Below, one piece after another: positions 1 through 10,010 of a stretch of 64,000 nucleotides of DNA. Below the pieces are notes generated by a model, which was not told where the DNA came from, did no database searches, and saw nothing but the letters and a program-made list of their open reading frames with translations. The translations under genes and the position numbers were made by a program. Position 1 is the stretch's first letter; each line of letters opens with the position of its first letter. Source of the DNA: Dermanyssus gallinae (Eukaryota > Arthropoda > Arachnida > Mesostigmata > Dermanyssidae); NCBI GenBank assembly GCA_003439945.1, contig QVRM01000459.1, positions 372,001 through 436,000 of the forward strand. The letters run 5' to 3'.

Positions 1-1665
1 CGTCGGTTGGCATAACCAATGTGCCAGAGCGCCTAGAGGTAAAGCGGCCGGAAACGATATGATAAGAAATGAACACTTAAAGCAAACGTTGGCACTGGCG
101 CCATGCTGGAAAGCTCTATTCGATGAATGCCTAAAGTCCGGGAAAATGCCTAAAGCGTGGAAGGAAGATACTCTCATTGTTATACCTAAAGGGAAGGGCA
201 TAGAAACAGAGCCGGAAGCTTGGAGGGGAATAACACTTAAGAGTTGCCCCTATAAGATATTCTCGGGGATAATATCAGATCGACTTGAGCACTTCCTAGA
301 AACCAGAAACGCAGTACCAGAAGAACAACACGGGTTTAGAAAATCCAAGTCGACCCATACGGCCCTGCGCCAATTGCTAGCAGAGATTTGGGAAACTCTA
401 GCCGAGCCAAGAAGACCGCTATATGCGGTATTTATAGATCTTAAAGCCGCCTTTGACCTAGCGCCGAGAAACATAATTATGGAGAAGCTAGCCTTGGAGG
501 GAGTTCCGAATCAGCTGTTAAAAATTTTGGGGGCCATCCTTAGGGAGAGCATTGTATGCATCGACAACGGTATAGGGATTGTGGGAACAGTAAAGCAAAC
601 AACCGGCGTGGCTCAAGGAGACGGGCTTAGCCCGTTGCTTTTTTCAGTATTATTGGGAGAACTACCCAACCGGGTGAGACAGGGGTGGACTCGAGAGTGG
701 GCAAGTACTTTAATGTATGCAGATGACATTGTAATCTATGGTAGGAGTCTATTTAGGGTTAAACAGGGACTGGAACAAATAATTGATTATATGGACGAGC
801 TGGGGCTTAGCATAAACTGGCAAAAGACAGTAGCAGTTAAGTTTCGACGAGGGGGTCGATTAGCAAAAAACGACGTTATTCAAGCTAGGGGCAATGTAGT
901 ACAATTTGTAAATAAATTTACTTATCTGGGTGTCACTATAACGTCGAATGGTAGCAGTTTCCGAAGACATATAGAAAGCAGAGTGGGAAAAGCAATCCGA
1001 GCGGCAGCAGCAATTAAGAGCCCGCAAATGTTGTCAATACATACCGCCTCCGCTCTTTTCAAAATTAAAATAGAACCAATAGCAACATTCGGTATATCAC
1101 TTATATGGGAAAAATTGGGAGAAACAGAACTGCAGTTACTAGATAGAGCCAGATTTTTCTTTATGAAACGGGTTTTGGGTTTAGCCAATTCAAGTAAGAA
1201 TAGAATAGTTCATATCTTAGAGGGGGGGAGTTTAATGACACAGGAATTACAACTTCGATGGGGTTTACCTAGGACGAAAGCGTTTGAGGCTTATACTTTG
1301 AAGTGGACGGAAAAATTGAAGGGAATCGATTTAGGAATATATAATACGGTAGCGATGACAAGCACGGCCTGGCGAGCAGCGGGGTATAAAGGCAGACATT
1401 TAACTACGGCGTTTGCAGCCCACGGGTTTCATCACGTGTTATGTAGCACGGAAGAATTCCACGATCCTCAGGAGTGTTGCAGGTGCACGAGGTGCTCTGC
1501 CCAGTGCGATAGATACCACGCCGCAGCATGTCCTGCAGTTCAGTCAATAGCTGAGCTTGCAAGATGAGAGAAGACCCAATGACGTGAAGGAAGCACTAGT
1601 TGTGTCTGATGTATATGTTTATAATTTTACCCAACCTGGGTGTTAATAAACCATAATAATAATTA
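1..1665 (+). mobile_element. Non-LTR retrotransposon E1, 3' part, cut by the window edge
   Basis: The element enters from outside the window and ends near 1665. After the ORF stop at 1567 comes a roughly 95-base 3' UTR ending in a short AT-rich (ATA)-type tail. Its 3' end resembles those of E3 and E4 (a GGTG-TTAATAAA-like end with a short tandem tail), so I place them in one family. At about 1666 the sequence switches to the C-terminal codons of an R1 element on the other strand, so E1 most likely inserted into that R1 and cut off its last codons. The left target-site duplication would lie outside the window and cannot be checked here. Confidence 0.8.
2..1567 (+). CDS. Reverse transcriptase of non-LTR element E1 (ORF2, partial at 5' end)
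   Basis: The frame is open from base 2 to the stop at 1565-1567 with no lesion, about 521 codons. The first in-frame ATG is at 59, but the reading frame runs upstream and the true N-terminus (endonuclease) is outside the window. Counting from that ATG, RT signatures appear in order: FIDLKAAFD (125-133), GVAQGDG (183-189) and catalytic YADD (220-223). The C-terminus carries the pattern HGFHHVLC followed by CCRCTRC and further His/Cys, probably zinc binding. The enzyme would copy its own RNA into the chromosome by target-primed reverse transcription. An intact RT suggests a young copy. Clade not resolved. Confidence 0.85.
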   Translation, partial: VGWHNQCARAPRGKAAGNDMIRNEHLKQTLALAPCWKALFDECLKSGKMPKAWKEDTLIVIPKGKGIETEPEAWRGITLKSCPYKIFSGIISDRLEHFLETRNAVPEEQHGFRKSKSTHTALRQLLAEIWETLAEPRRPLYAVFIDLKAAFDLAPRNIIMEKLALEGVPNQLLKILGAILRESIVCIDNGIGIVGTVKQTTGVAQGDGLSPLLFSVLLGELPNRVRQGWTREWASTLMYADDIVIYGRSLFRVKQGLEQIIDYMDELGLSINWQKTVAVKFRRGGRLAKNDVIQARGNVVQFVNKFTYLGVTITSNGSSFRRHIESRVGKAIRAAAAIKSPQMLSIHTASALFKIKIEPIATFGISLIWEKLGETELQLLDRARFFFMKRVLGLANSSKNRIVHILEGGSLMTQELQLRWGLPRTKAFEAYTLKWTEKLKGIDLGIYNTVAMTSTAWRAAGYKGRHLTTAFAAHGFHHVLCSTEEFHDPQECCRCTRCSAQCDRYHAAACPAVQSIAELAR

Positions 1666-3003
1666 TACCTTCCACCAATAGGATGCCCTGCTTCCATTTA
1701 GATTCGTCCTCCAGCACAGCGGAGACTAAGTCTGTCACCGTCATGTCTGGAGAAGTCATTGCTGGTGAGTTCTGTCGTATGTGTTCGAATGCTGGGCACC
1801 GGAGGATTGTATGAGTCACGTCATCATCCTCGCTTGTGTCGCACGTAATGCATTTGGCGTCCGGACCTCTCCGTGCTCTCTGTTGAACCATTTCTCGAGG
1901 TTGGGGATGACCTGACGGGTCCAGGCTCCTGGTATGTGTGCTGGTCCATTCCTCGTTTCACTCTTAATTGTCTGTCTCCGAGCCTCGGTTTTTCGTAGGG
2001 ATCTGTTTGATTTCCTCCGTGTTCGTTCTTCGATCATTCTAGGCCATGATATCAGCCTTGCTATCGCGAGGATGGCCATCATTTCTACTGTTCTATATGC
2101 ACTCGCGGTTCGTATTGCCGGTTTACGTTCCGCTTTCAGAAGCTTTTCCTTGTTCTTCTTCAGTTTCATAGCGTTCGGTCCGCACCTTAATGCGGCGTAC
2201 AGGACGGTTGACTCTGCCACTGAGGCAAGAAGTCTTCTCTTGCCCTCAGTTGCGCCGCGTGTCCTCGGCATAATCTTAGCTAGGCTATTTGCCAGCTTTT
2301 CCGCCTTCGCGGTTGCCCTGTTGATGTGCTCGTTGCCAGAGAGAGCCGTGTCGATCATCACACCCAGGTATCGGGCTAACCTGTTGATCTGTACGCTCAC
2401 GCCGTTCAGAGCTGGACTAATGTTTCCGTGTCTCTTGCGGCCCGTGAGAAGTACTGCCTCGCTTTTTTCGGGCGCTAACTCGAGGCTGCGTCCTACCATC
2501 CAGTTGTTCGCAATCTCAATGGCGGCTTGTGCTCTCGCTTGCAGCGTCTCCGCCTCCCGCGCTGTGATCAGGATGGCAAGGTCCTCCGCGTAAGCTATTG
2601 TTTGTACTTCTTCCAGTCTGCAGAGCCTCAGAACGTCGTCGTATGCCATGTTCCATAGCAGAGGCCCCAATAAGGATACCTGCGGAACGCCGGCACTCAT
2701 GGCGAACTCAGTATTGCCGTGTATGACCGACCTATTGCTGAGGTAGGATGCGATAATCTTCTGAAGATACGGATCTTTCTTTGAGCCATTACGTCTGAAT
2801 TAATGACCTGCCAACTCAGCGAGTTGAAGGCGTTTCAGACGTCCAGAAGAACGACCGCGCAGAGCTCCCTGGAACATTGGTTCTTTTCCCTTTGTTTGTC
2901 CGCTTCCTTTAGAACAAGGTCGTTGGCCATTTCTGTCAATAGCCTTTTGCGGAAGCCAAATTGTCTGTCTAAGAATACTTCTCTTTCCCCCAGTTCCAAC
3001 GTT
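1666..3003 (-). pseudogene. R1-clade retrotransposon R1a, 3' half of ORF2 (RT and C-terminal domain)
   Basis: On the minus strand the RT palm reads QFGFRKR near 2940, then LLDV-NAFNS near 2840 with an in-frame stop, SYLSNRS near 2730 and a VPQ-SLLGPLLWN block near 2670. The YxDD box is YAED (near 2600), so a catalytic aspartate is lost. There is also a frameshift near 2780. The C-terminal C-X2-C...H...C finger lies near 1800-1860. The end is cut off by E1. The 5' half lies at 6920-8478, separated by E2. Protein similarity to R1b and R1c in this window is evident in the RT and in the segment that begins TRGATEGKRRLLASVAES. Dead copy. Confidence 0.85.
2992..3003. repeat. Target-site duplication of E2, left copy
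   Basis: AGTTCCAACGTT occurs here and again at 6908-6919, directly bordering E2 on both sides. A 12-bp direct repeat is in the usual range for endonuclease-driven non-LTR insertion. Confidence 0.9.
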
Positions 3004-3070
3004 TACATATAAATTTTTAATTTATTCACCATAATATTGGTAGCAGTATACATCTAATGTTATGCAAAGT

Positions 3071-5640
3071 CTACACTGATCCTATATAGTGTGTACGAGA
3101 TTGTAGTGACGTTGTGTCTATTTCGGTGCACACAAGTATATGGTATCTATCAATATCACAAATTCCACAAAACCTACACACACAACCATCGACCTCAAAA
3201 CACTTTCCACTCAAACACATGTGGTGATGGTATCCGTGAGCGAATGTAGCAGAGGCGTTTTTGGGTAGACCTAGCACGCGCTTGAGTATAGAGTGCCTTT
3301 AAACGGTCTAGCCTTTTCAGATCGCTTACAGTTAGAAAAAGGTGCTATTGCAGGCAGGCCGTATCGTATAATAGGGACATTTTTTAGCCTGAATATGTTT
3401 AGCGCTGTCTTCAAGTCAATATCTCGAAGTTCACCGAGAAGCATGACAGTAGCTGTCGCCTTGGCTAGTATTTTTTCGACGAGTCTGCTAAAGGAGAGTC
3501 TTGGTGTCAGTGTAACGCCGAGATAAAAAAAAAAGTGGTTGACAATATTCAATGCAATGCCATTAATTTTGATGCGGCGGTCGGCTGCGGCGTATGCCCC
3601 TCCTCGGCTAAAGCGAAGGACTTTTGTTTTATCTATGTTGATTGTTAGCCTGTTCCCTTTGCACCAATTAACTGCTATGTTTAGGAAATACTGCAGATGT
3701 TCACGCGACTTTGCAAAGATGACTAGGTCATCTGCGTAGAAGGCGTGCGCAGCTTTTGCATCGCGTAGAAGATCCGATAGGGTTGCTATGTACATTATAA
3801 ACAGGAATGGGCTAGCAGGATCTCCTTGGGCCAATCCTACCGTTTGCGTTATGTTGTCGTCGACATAATGATCTCCGTTCTTAACTATGATGGAGTTATA
3901 GTGAAGCATGTCCCGGATAAGGTTGTACATTGCTCCGCATATTAAAAAATGGCTACGAATGATTTCTAAAAGACGGTCCCTTGGAACAGAGTCAAATGCG
4001 GTCTTAAAATCTATAAATGCGGTATGCGTCATTTCTTTACTTTGGCGACGTTGTTGCACATAGTTCAGCAGAAGGTTAATAGCATCTTCGGTTGATCTCC
4101 CGGGAAGAAATCCGTGTTGCTCAGCGGGAAGCTTTTCTTTGGCGCTGTTATATAACCTTGACACTACAAGTGATGTAAGTATTTTGTACAGAGTGCTTGT
4201 CAGTGCGATCCCTCGGTAATTTGTCGGGTCAGTAGCGTCTCCCTTCCGCTTATATATTGGGTTCAAGAAACTCTTCCTCCACTCGTCAGGTATCTTACCT
4301 TGACTAAGGCACTTATTAAAAAGACTTGTTAAAACTGAACACATGGTACTAAGATTTAATTTAAAATGTTCATAAATTATCTGGTCCGGGCCTGCAGATT
4401 TATTGTTTTTCTTTGCCTTGATTGCTTGCGTAACTTCCGCTTCAGTAAAAGGTTTACGCTTTCCTGGGTAGTCCATGTCGGGCAGTGTAACCTCCCTCTT
4501 TAATAGGTTTGTAAAATGTGTTTGCCACTCCTTGTCGTTAATGAGCGGGTTAGCTTAGTTGGGTCTCTTGGGTAGGAGCAGCCAAGGTTTCTTTACACTT
4601 TTTTGTATCAATTGCAGGCGTTGATTTTCTTCGTGATGGCGCTTCTTAGTCTGCTTCAATTTCCGAAACATCCGCTTCATTTCTGCGAGTTGGCAAAGTC
4701 CACACGGGCTCTTGTCGTTATGGCTGCATATCCTGCGCTTAATTTCGTGACATTCTGCATCAAACCAGGCTTTGTGCGTGTTTGGTTTTGCCAATCGTCT
4801 AGCAGTAGCTGATACATGGATTGCCCATCGTATCGTCTTTTCGGTGGTGTTGATGTCGTCATCGGGTCGCATGAGTTGTATGGCCTGTTGGAGCATGTGC
4901 GCGTTTATTGTGCGGCTTAACTGTGGCATTGGTGCCACCGCTGATGGGCGTTGAGTGCGCGTTAGCTCAAATCTTACTTGACAGTGCTTGCGGTGAGCTG
5001 TAGGTATTGACCTAATTTTACAAACAAGTGTCCCCGGCTGGCACGCTGACGATAACACAATGTCTACTGCACTTGAGCCGTTCCAGCTTAGGTATGTAGC
5101 GACATTATGGTCGTTCTCTATTTGAAGTCCTAAGTCTTCTATGCCTGCCGTGAATGCTTCGTGGCGTTTATTTTGCTTTGACAAATCACAGTTTGTGTCG
5201 CCTGCAACAATGATATGTTTATTTGTATTTACACATAGCATGACGCATTCTCCTAATTGATGTAACACATCTGTGACTTGCTTTCCTGGTGGGCTATATA
5301 TACATATCAGGTTATAGTCGTTGATTTCTAACACTATTTCTCGCGACGTACACCGTAAAAGCCGCGTCCACTCAGTGGTCCTTACCGCTACACAGACTCC
5401 CCATTTTGGACGCCCTCTGCCCTGCGGTTTTACTGCTTGACCGTGGAAAACTTTATGGTTTGGAAAAATTGTGTGATTTGTGTCTACTACAAAGGTCTCG
5501 GTTAAAAACATCAGCATTTGTAAAAAGTTGTTCTCCGGCTAACGCGCATAACGAATCAAGATATTCTACATTCCACAATAAACATTTTGATCTATATTGT
5601 GCTGGTAGTTTGCGTGTTTCTGGTAATTGGTGGCTTGTAG
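3071..5640 (-). pseudogene. E2 ORF2: endonuclease, reverse transcriptase and His/Cys tail, broken
   Basis: The endonuclease starts near 5640 (LLWNVEYLD), shifts frame near 5520, then runs FLTETFVVD, GDTNCDL and VDIVLSS to a nonsense codon at 4555-4557. In the same frame the linker continues into RT: SAGPDQIIYEHF, FIDFKTAFD, GLAQGDPASPFLF and intact FYADD (near 3730). A second frame disruption near 3275 separates the C-terminal HGYHHHMC and CVCRFCGIC region (3277-3071). The SDH-type endonuclease box appears as HRKHC, so activity is doubtful. Lesions total at least one stop and two frame shifts. ORF1 next to it is intact. Confidence 0.85.
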
Positions 5641-5653
5641 GTGTTGTTCTGTG

Positions 5654-6871
5654 TCATGTTCTACTCGACATATCGTCGTCGTCATTGTCATTTGGGCGAC
5701 TACGTTTTCCCCCCGATCCATATGCAGTTTGCGCGGTTCCAGCTATTCTGTGTGGCTTCAACTGACCCCGATAGGGACGAAAATGAGTCCCTGCGGGCCA
5801 TACTGCTGGGTCGAGCAGTTCTTTGAAGTTCGCTGCGTTAACTTGGACGTGAAAGCTATTGTAGTACGCCTGATTGAGTCCTGTCAGTTTTGTTATCTTT
5901 ACGTCCACATCTGTACCTATGATACGGGTAACGTATTCCTTTAGCACGTCTGACGAATGTGACAGCTGGAGTCGGCTGACAAATAAAGCTTTAGTGCGCG
6001 GACGTTCGGGGATATCTTGGTCTTCTACCGCTTTAAGGTGTGTCATCTTGTTAGTGCCGGTTATCGCGCGTGCTACACGGCCTCCCGGTCCGACCTTCTG
6101 CCATGCGTTGTTCTGACGTATGCTTCCCTCTGTCCGCATTGATGTGCGCACGTTTTGCTGTAGGTCGTTGTGAGAGCGCCGACGACGTGGCGTGTCGGCT
6201 GCTAAAGTTGAGGGTGTATGTGTCGCGCTTTGTTGGTGTAGATGAGAGTGGTGGGCGTTGCGTTGATGTTGAGTCTGTTGTTGATGCTGTTGTTTGGATG
6301 ACTGGCTTTGAGTGCGGTGACTTATATCAGCTGATTTCGGTACAACTTTCGTCATATTAGTTTTGATATTGGCCAGCCTCTTTGTAAGCTCGTCTATCCG
6401 TTTTTTCAGGCTTTGTAGTTCAATGGCGCAGTTGCAGTTTGGTTTAACTGTTATACTGCTGGCCACCGAAAGCGAAACCTCCTTCCAGAAACAGGACTTG
6501 CAATTTGTTTCATATTTATCCGGAATATGGTAAGCGCAGTGAGTGTGTACGGGTTTTGAACATCCCTCGCAAACAGTACGGTCACTAACCTGCTGGAACT
6601 GGCCCTCACAAGTAGCGCAGGGTGGCCCCGGGTTCATTTCGCCGTCTCCACAGAGCAACAACAGCAGGACTAATGCTGCCGCTCTAAGAAGGTGTGTCTT
6701 CGTGAGTCGTCGTGGAGGTAGGTTGATGTAGATGTTCACCGTGGACTCCAGGCGTTTTGCAGTGTTCGTTGTAACTCTAAGCGCTCTCACTGGATAGTTT
6801 GCCTGTTCTCGTTCATTTCCTGGCCGAGTTTGGACCAGAAAGTATACTAATACGAGAGCGCACAAAAACAT
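5654..6871 (-). CDS. E2 ORF1: 2A-like leader, PHD-like finger, coiled coil, RNA-binding-like domain
   Basis: 405 codons without lesion. I start at the ATG at 6871-6869. The frame is open further upstream, but those codons belong to R1a and to the 36-base leader. Order: a hydrophobic N-terminus (MFLCALVLVYFL), a second hydrophobic run of leucines ending in CGDGEMNPGP (near residues 65-83), a PHD-like Cys/His finger (CATCEG...CEGCSKPVHTHC...CKSC, residues about 85-130), a coiled-coil stretch near LQSLKKRIDELTKRLANI, a Gln/His-rich linker, and a C-terminal domain resembling retroelement RNA-binding domains (from ALFVSRLQLSHSS). In related elements ORF1 proteins bind element RNA. The 2A-like motif may act as a ribosome-skipping or signal sequence. 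That is inference. Confidence 0.8.
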   Translation of the reverse strand: MFLCALVLVYFLVQTRPGNEREQANYPVRALRVTTNTAKRLESTVNIYINLPPRRLTKTHLLRAAALVLLLLLCGDGEMNPGPPCATCEGQFQQVSDRTVCEGCSKPVHTHCAYHIPDKYETNCKSCFWKEVSLSVASSITVKPNCNCAIELQSLKKRIDELTKRLANIKTNMTKVVPKSADISHRTQSQSSKQQHQQQTQHQRNAHHSHLHQQSATHTPSTLAADTPRRRRSHNDLQQNVRTSMRTEGSIRQNNAWQKVGPGGRVARAITGTNKMTHLKAVEDQDIPERPRTKALFVSRLQLSHSSDVLKEYVTRIIGTDVDVKITKLTGLNQAYYNSFHVQVNAANFKELLDPAVWPAGTHFRPYRGQLKPHRIAGTAQTAYGSGGKRSRPNDNDDDDMSSRT

Positions 6872-6907
6872 CGACCGTCCGCATGCCGCAATCTTGGCAA
6901 CTGATGA

Positions 6908-6919
6908 AGTTCCAACGTT
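6908..6919. repeat. Target-site duplication of E2, right copy
   Basis: AGTTCCAACGTT, identical to 2992-3003. It codes for part of the R1a reverse transcriptase on the minus strand, and only one copy belongs to the original R1a. Confidence 0.9.
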
Positions 6920-8478
6920 AGCCTTATGTTTATGACCGTTGCGAGTGTTTTGCCCAGGGTGTCCAAGAGGCATACTGGGCGGTACGCGCTGGACTCTGTG
7001 GGCGGCTTCCCTGACCTTCTTATAAGAGCCAGGGTAGCCTTCTTCCAAGGCGTTGGGTAGATTCTGATTCTCTCCAGATTTGGTCCGCCATCTTTTTGAA
7101 GACTTGCGGTTGCTCTTTGAGAAGAATCTTCACCGCTTCTGCCGGAATTCCATCCGGACCGGGTGCTTTGCCTTTAGGTGACTGTTTTATTGCGGCAACT
7201 AATTCTTCTTGAGTGATCAGGGGTATGTCATCCTGCTCCGTGTCTATTTCTGGGCGAGTGGGTTTTCGCCTTTTTCCCATATGTTGTTTTCTACTTCGTC
7301 GCTCTTTCCATTTTCTTTCTATATTGCTTTTGATGGCCGTTTTGAGGGCCTTTCTTGCGGCTTGTAGCCCCTCCCATGCTTCCTCCACGCCTGTCCTTTT
7401 CCTTCTAGCGCGCGTGGGCATTCTCCGTGCCGCATTGCATGCACGCTTCAGGCCCGCTATTTCCTTGTTCAACCAGTATTTGGGAGGGGATGCCTGCGGC
7501 GCACGCCCCGCCGAAGCGGCGAGGCTACCTCGCATGCCCTTTTTAATGCCAGTACTACATCCTCAGGGCGGAGTTGTCTCGGAGTATCGAGGAGTATCTG
7601 TCCTTCCGTCCTTAAACGGGCGCGGAGTCTGCCGAGGTTTTGTTAGCACGCCACGCCGCCCGGCGTATGTCTCCCTCCTGCTGGGTGGGTGCTTCTTCTT
7701 CTCCGTATTCGTATTGTATATATTTGTGGTCACTTTGGGAGTCTTCTTCTGAGACCCTCCAGTTTCCTAGTTTATTTATGGTGTTTTTGCATCTAAATGT
7801 GAGAACTATGAACGAGGCTTGATCTCTTCTTTTGAATGTGGGCAGACGACCATCGTTAAAGAGTGTCATGCCCACTAGCTACTCTGTTAACTCTCGGCCT
7901 CTGCTGTTTGTTGCCTTGCTTCCCCATTCTATCGCGGCTGTGTTAAAATCCCCTCCCACTATGATTTCTTTAGATCGTGACTCGCATCTTCTGATTTCTT
8001 CTGAGAGCTCATCTAGAAATTTGGTGAATTCTTGTCGTCCCGAGTTAGGCGAGATGTAGCAGCTGAACACGGTCGGTCTTCTGTCGAGTTTTGCCCACGT
8101 TCATCCTTTTCCTGATCCTTGCGCTTTGACAGCTATTTTTGATTTAACCCATAGCGCTGCGTCGCCGTTTTCGTCGCTGATGCATTATCTGCCTTGCTCG
8201 CTGAACAGCCACCTTCTGTTAGGTTCGTTAATAAGCAAGACCTGAGCGCCTTCATTTTGTGCTTTTGCCTCCAGTATGGATTGGGCCTCGTTGGACCGGC
8301 CCAAATTAATCTGTATGCATTTCAGTTTCCTCGTCGTCATCGCTTTTGTCTTGACCTTCCTGCCTGCCCTTGTTATTTGGGTTTCTCATTGTCTTCTTAT
8401 AGGGCACAAAATCGTCGTCATCCTTGTTGTCGCTTGAAGCAGGTTGTTTGCCCGCGATGGCAGCCTGGAGGGTGACGT
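6920..8478 (-). pseudogene. R1a, 5' half: end of ORF1, endonuclease and start of RT
   Basis: Minus strand. The tail of ORF1 is charged (DNKDDDDFVPYKK, near 8420). ORF2 probably starts at the ATG at 8340-8338 (MTTRKLKCIQINLGRS). Endonuclease blocks follow: AQVLLINEPN (near 8220), VFSCYISPNSG (8070), GGDFNTAAIEWGS (7950) and QSDHKY (7720). After a basic linker comes the RT start KGKAPGPDGIPAEAV (near 7160) and SGKPPTESSAYRPVCLLD (near 6970). It then meets E2 in the middle of the RT fingers. Several stops and shifts are present. The element is 5' truncated at about 8478, where repeat X sequence begins. Confidence 0.85.
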
Positions 8479-8640
8479 GACCACCGCTACTACTACTATA
8501 TTATCACTTAATGCCATAGTTGGACATATTCTGAATTGTTTGAAAGAAAGATGGTTATCAAAATTTGCATGAATCGACCTCGGCGGTGTAGGACGGCTTT
8601 ACTCCTGCGTAACACGATTAATATACTCGCCTACAACCTT
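8479..8640 (+). repeat. Repeat X, fragment 1
   Basis: Closely similar to 42735-42890 (shared blocks: CTTAATGCCATAGTTG, TTGCATGAATCGACCTCG, ACTCCTGC) and to 26227-26286. No coding content. Orientation is given relative to the copy at 42735. It abuts the truncated 5' end of R1a. Confidence 0.75.
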
Positions 8641-9640
8641 CAACTTTTTTAAATACTTCGGAGTGAAACATAATATACCTACAATAGATGAACAAATAAT
8701 AATAATAATAATGGCAATTCAATTACTTGTCGGCATTAATCTACTTGGCATTTTAACTTAGAGTCGATATTATACATTATATTGACGTAACGAAGTCTGT
8801 TACGCTAAGTTATCTGGGGGATGCAGGTTCAGCAAGGCGGTGACAACACGAGAGACTCGGGGCAATGAGTGATAGCAACAGCGCAAAGACGGAGAATGCG
8901 TCCTGGCATCCTTATCCCGGGCTATTTACTTGGTCAAGCGGTCTAGTAATAATGTGAAAATGATGCCTCGAATCTATGACGTCGTTGATTGGTCGGACTA
9001 CACGCTCCTTCTCGGCGATGCACGTTGTCTTTGATGGTGCCGCCGCCGCCGGTCGGTACGCAGTCTTGATGATGATGATGCTGGTACTCCGGATGTGGCG
9101 CGGTCCGCGGACGATGGTGCACATGGCATGTGGTCGTCTGCATGTAGCTAATCGGCCATAGAATTGGATGCTTGATTGGTCTCCTGACGTCATAACTGAT
9201 TGGTCAACTGGCGTCATCGGCCATCGGCGTCTCCGTGACTGGCAGTTCTGTAGTGTACTGGATGAATCATTGCCCCCAGTCAGCCTGTAACTCGAGCTCA
9301 GCAGACTACCACGCCGTTGCCCCGTTGGGCGTTGGGTGTCCCTCGGATATGTTTTCTGCTACGAGACTGAATGCCCAACAAAATACCTTAATCACTAATT
9401 TAGGTTATAAGGCGCGTCTTTATAATCTCGTCTGATCATACCGCATATATATGACGCAACAAAACTTCAAGTAAAGGAAACATACACCGAGCACTACGCG
9501 TTAAAGAAAAACCCAAGTCATCTTTATACTGATAATATACTTTATTATTAGCGTACATTTCAACTTAACCGCCGACAAGCGCGGTGCTTGAGGCTTAAGA
9601 CGATGAGGTTTTATCTTGTCTCGTTAGCTTGACGATGACG
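8641..9640. other. Gene-free stretch with a promoter-like motif cluster
   Basis: No convincing gene. There is an (AAT)n tract near 8698-8712 and a GC-richer block at 8940-9330. ORFs here are short, overlap each other on both strands and show no domain. The motif cluster at 8977-9215 is listed separately. Confidence 0.5.
8977..9215. promoter_or_regulatory. Candidate promoter: CRE-like TGACGTC and inverted CCAAT (ATTGG) boxes
   Basis: TGACGTC at 8977 is followed by ATTGG at 8988. Further on are ATTGG at 9175, the palindromic TGACGTCA at 9185, ATTGG at 9199 and a GGCGTCAT at 9210. A CCG-repeat lies between. The pairing of a CRE-type site with a CCAAT box about 10 bp away is seen twice. No downstream gene can be tied to it. 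The only host-like fragment nearby is the zinc-finger remnant at 9651-10010 on the minus strand, whose 5' end points away. Confidence 0.3.
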
Positions 9641-9650
9641 ATGGGAACCT

Positions 9651-10010
9651 TCATTTTTGAACTGCACTTGAACTGCAGCCTAGCAGCGCCGCCGATGTTC
9701 GAAGCGTCGGGCTGCACTCAAGCGTCTTATCGCAGATGACGCAGACGAACCGCCCGGAATCGGCTTTCGTGTGGTTGGCGAAGTGCTCCTCTGGCGTCGC
9801 CTTTAGTTTGAATGTCTTGTCGCAATACCTGCATGCATAACTGCGCATGTCGCTGTGGCACGCGTATTGTGTTTTGAGTAATGACGCGTATGCCGTCGAG
9901 TAACAGCAGTTCATACACTGATATTTGCGCTTCGGGACGGATGCCATTCTCGACACGTGCGCCTTGGGCTGCTCGGCGCTAGCAAACGACGCATTGTGCG
10001 GCCTACACAC
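9651..10010 (-). pseudogene. C2H2 zinc-finger protein fragment, degenerate
   Basis: The frame contains three finger-like units. The middle one is complete: YACRYCDKTFKLKATPEEHF with a second His three residues later (C-X2-C-X12-H-X3-H). The first (CMNCCYSTAYASLL) and third (VCVICDKTLECSPTLR) keep the cysteines but lack proper histidines. C2H2 proteins bind DNA or RNA in the nucleus. With two of three fingers damaged, no clear start and no exon borders, I read it as a decayed exon. It lies in the same orientation as the finger at 11395-11466 and may come from the same former gene. Confidence 0.55.

Larger units (their letters stand above)
3004..6907 (-). mobile_element. Non-LTR retrotransposon E2, apparently full length, inserted into R1a
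   Basis: 3,904 bp between two copies of a 12-bp direct repeat. It has two ORFs on the minus strand: ORF1 (6871 to 5654) and a damaged ORF2 (about 5640 to 3071) with endonuclease, RT and a C-terminal His/Cys domain. The 5' UTR before the ORF1 ATG is only about 36 bases. The 3' end is AT-rich. Removing the insert plus one repeat copy joins the two R1a halves in frame across the RT fingers, which confirms the boundaries independently. It belongs with E1, E3 and E4 by its C-terminal motif. Confidence 0.9.

Noticed and set aside
1934..2593. 219-codon + strand frame over R1a
   Set aside because: Shadow of the R1a reverse transcriptase on the other strand, with hydrophobic, non-conserved composition.
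8912..9217. 101-codon minus-strand frame with His-rich stretch
   Set aside because: Overlaps a second frame and the motif cluster, contains low-complexity His codons from an ATG repeat, and has no domain.
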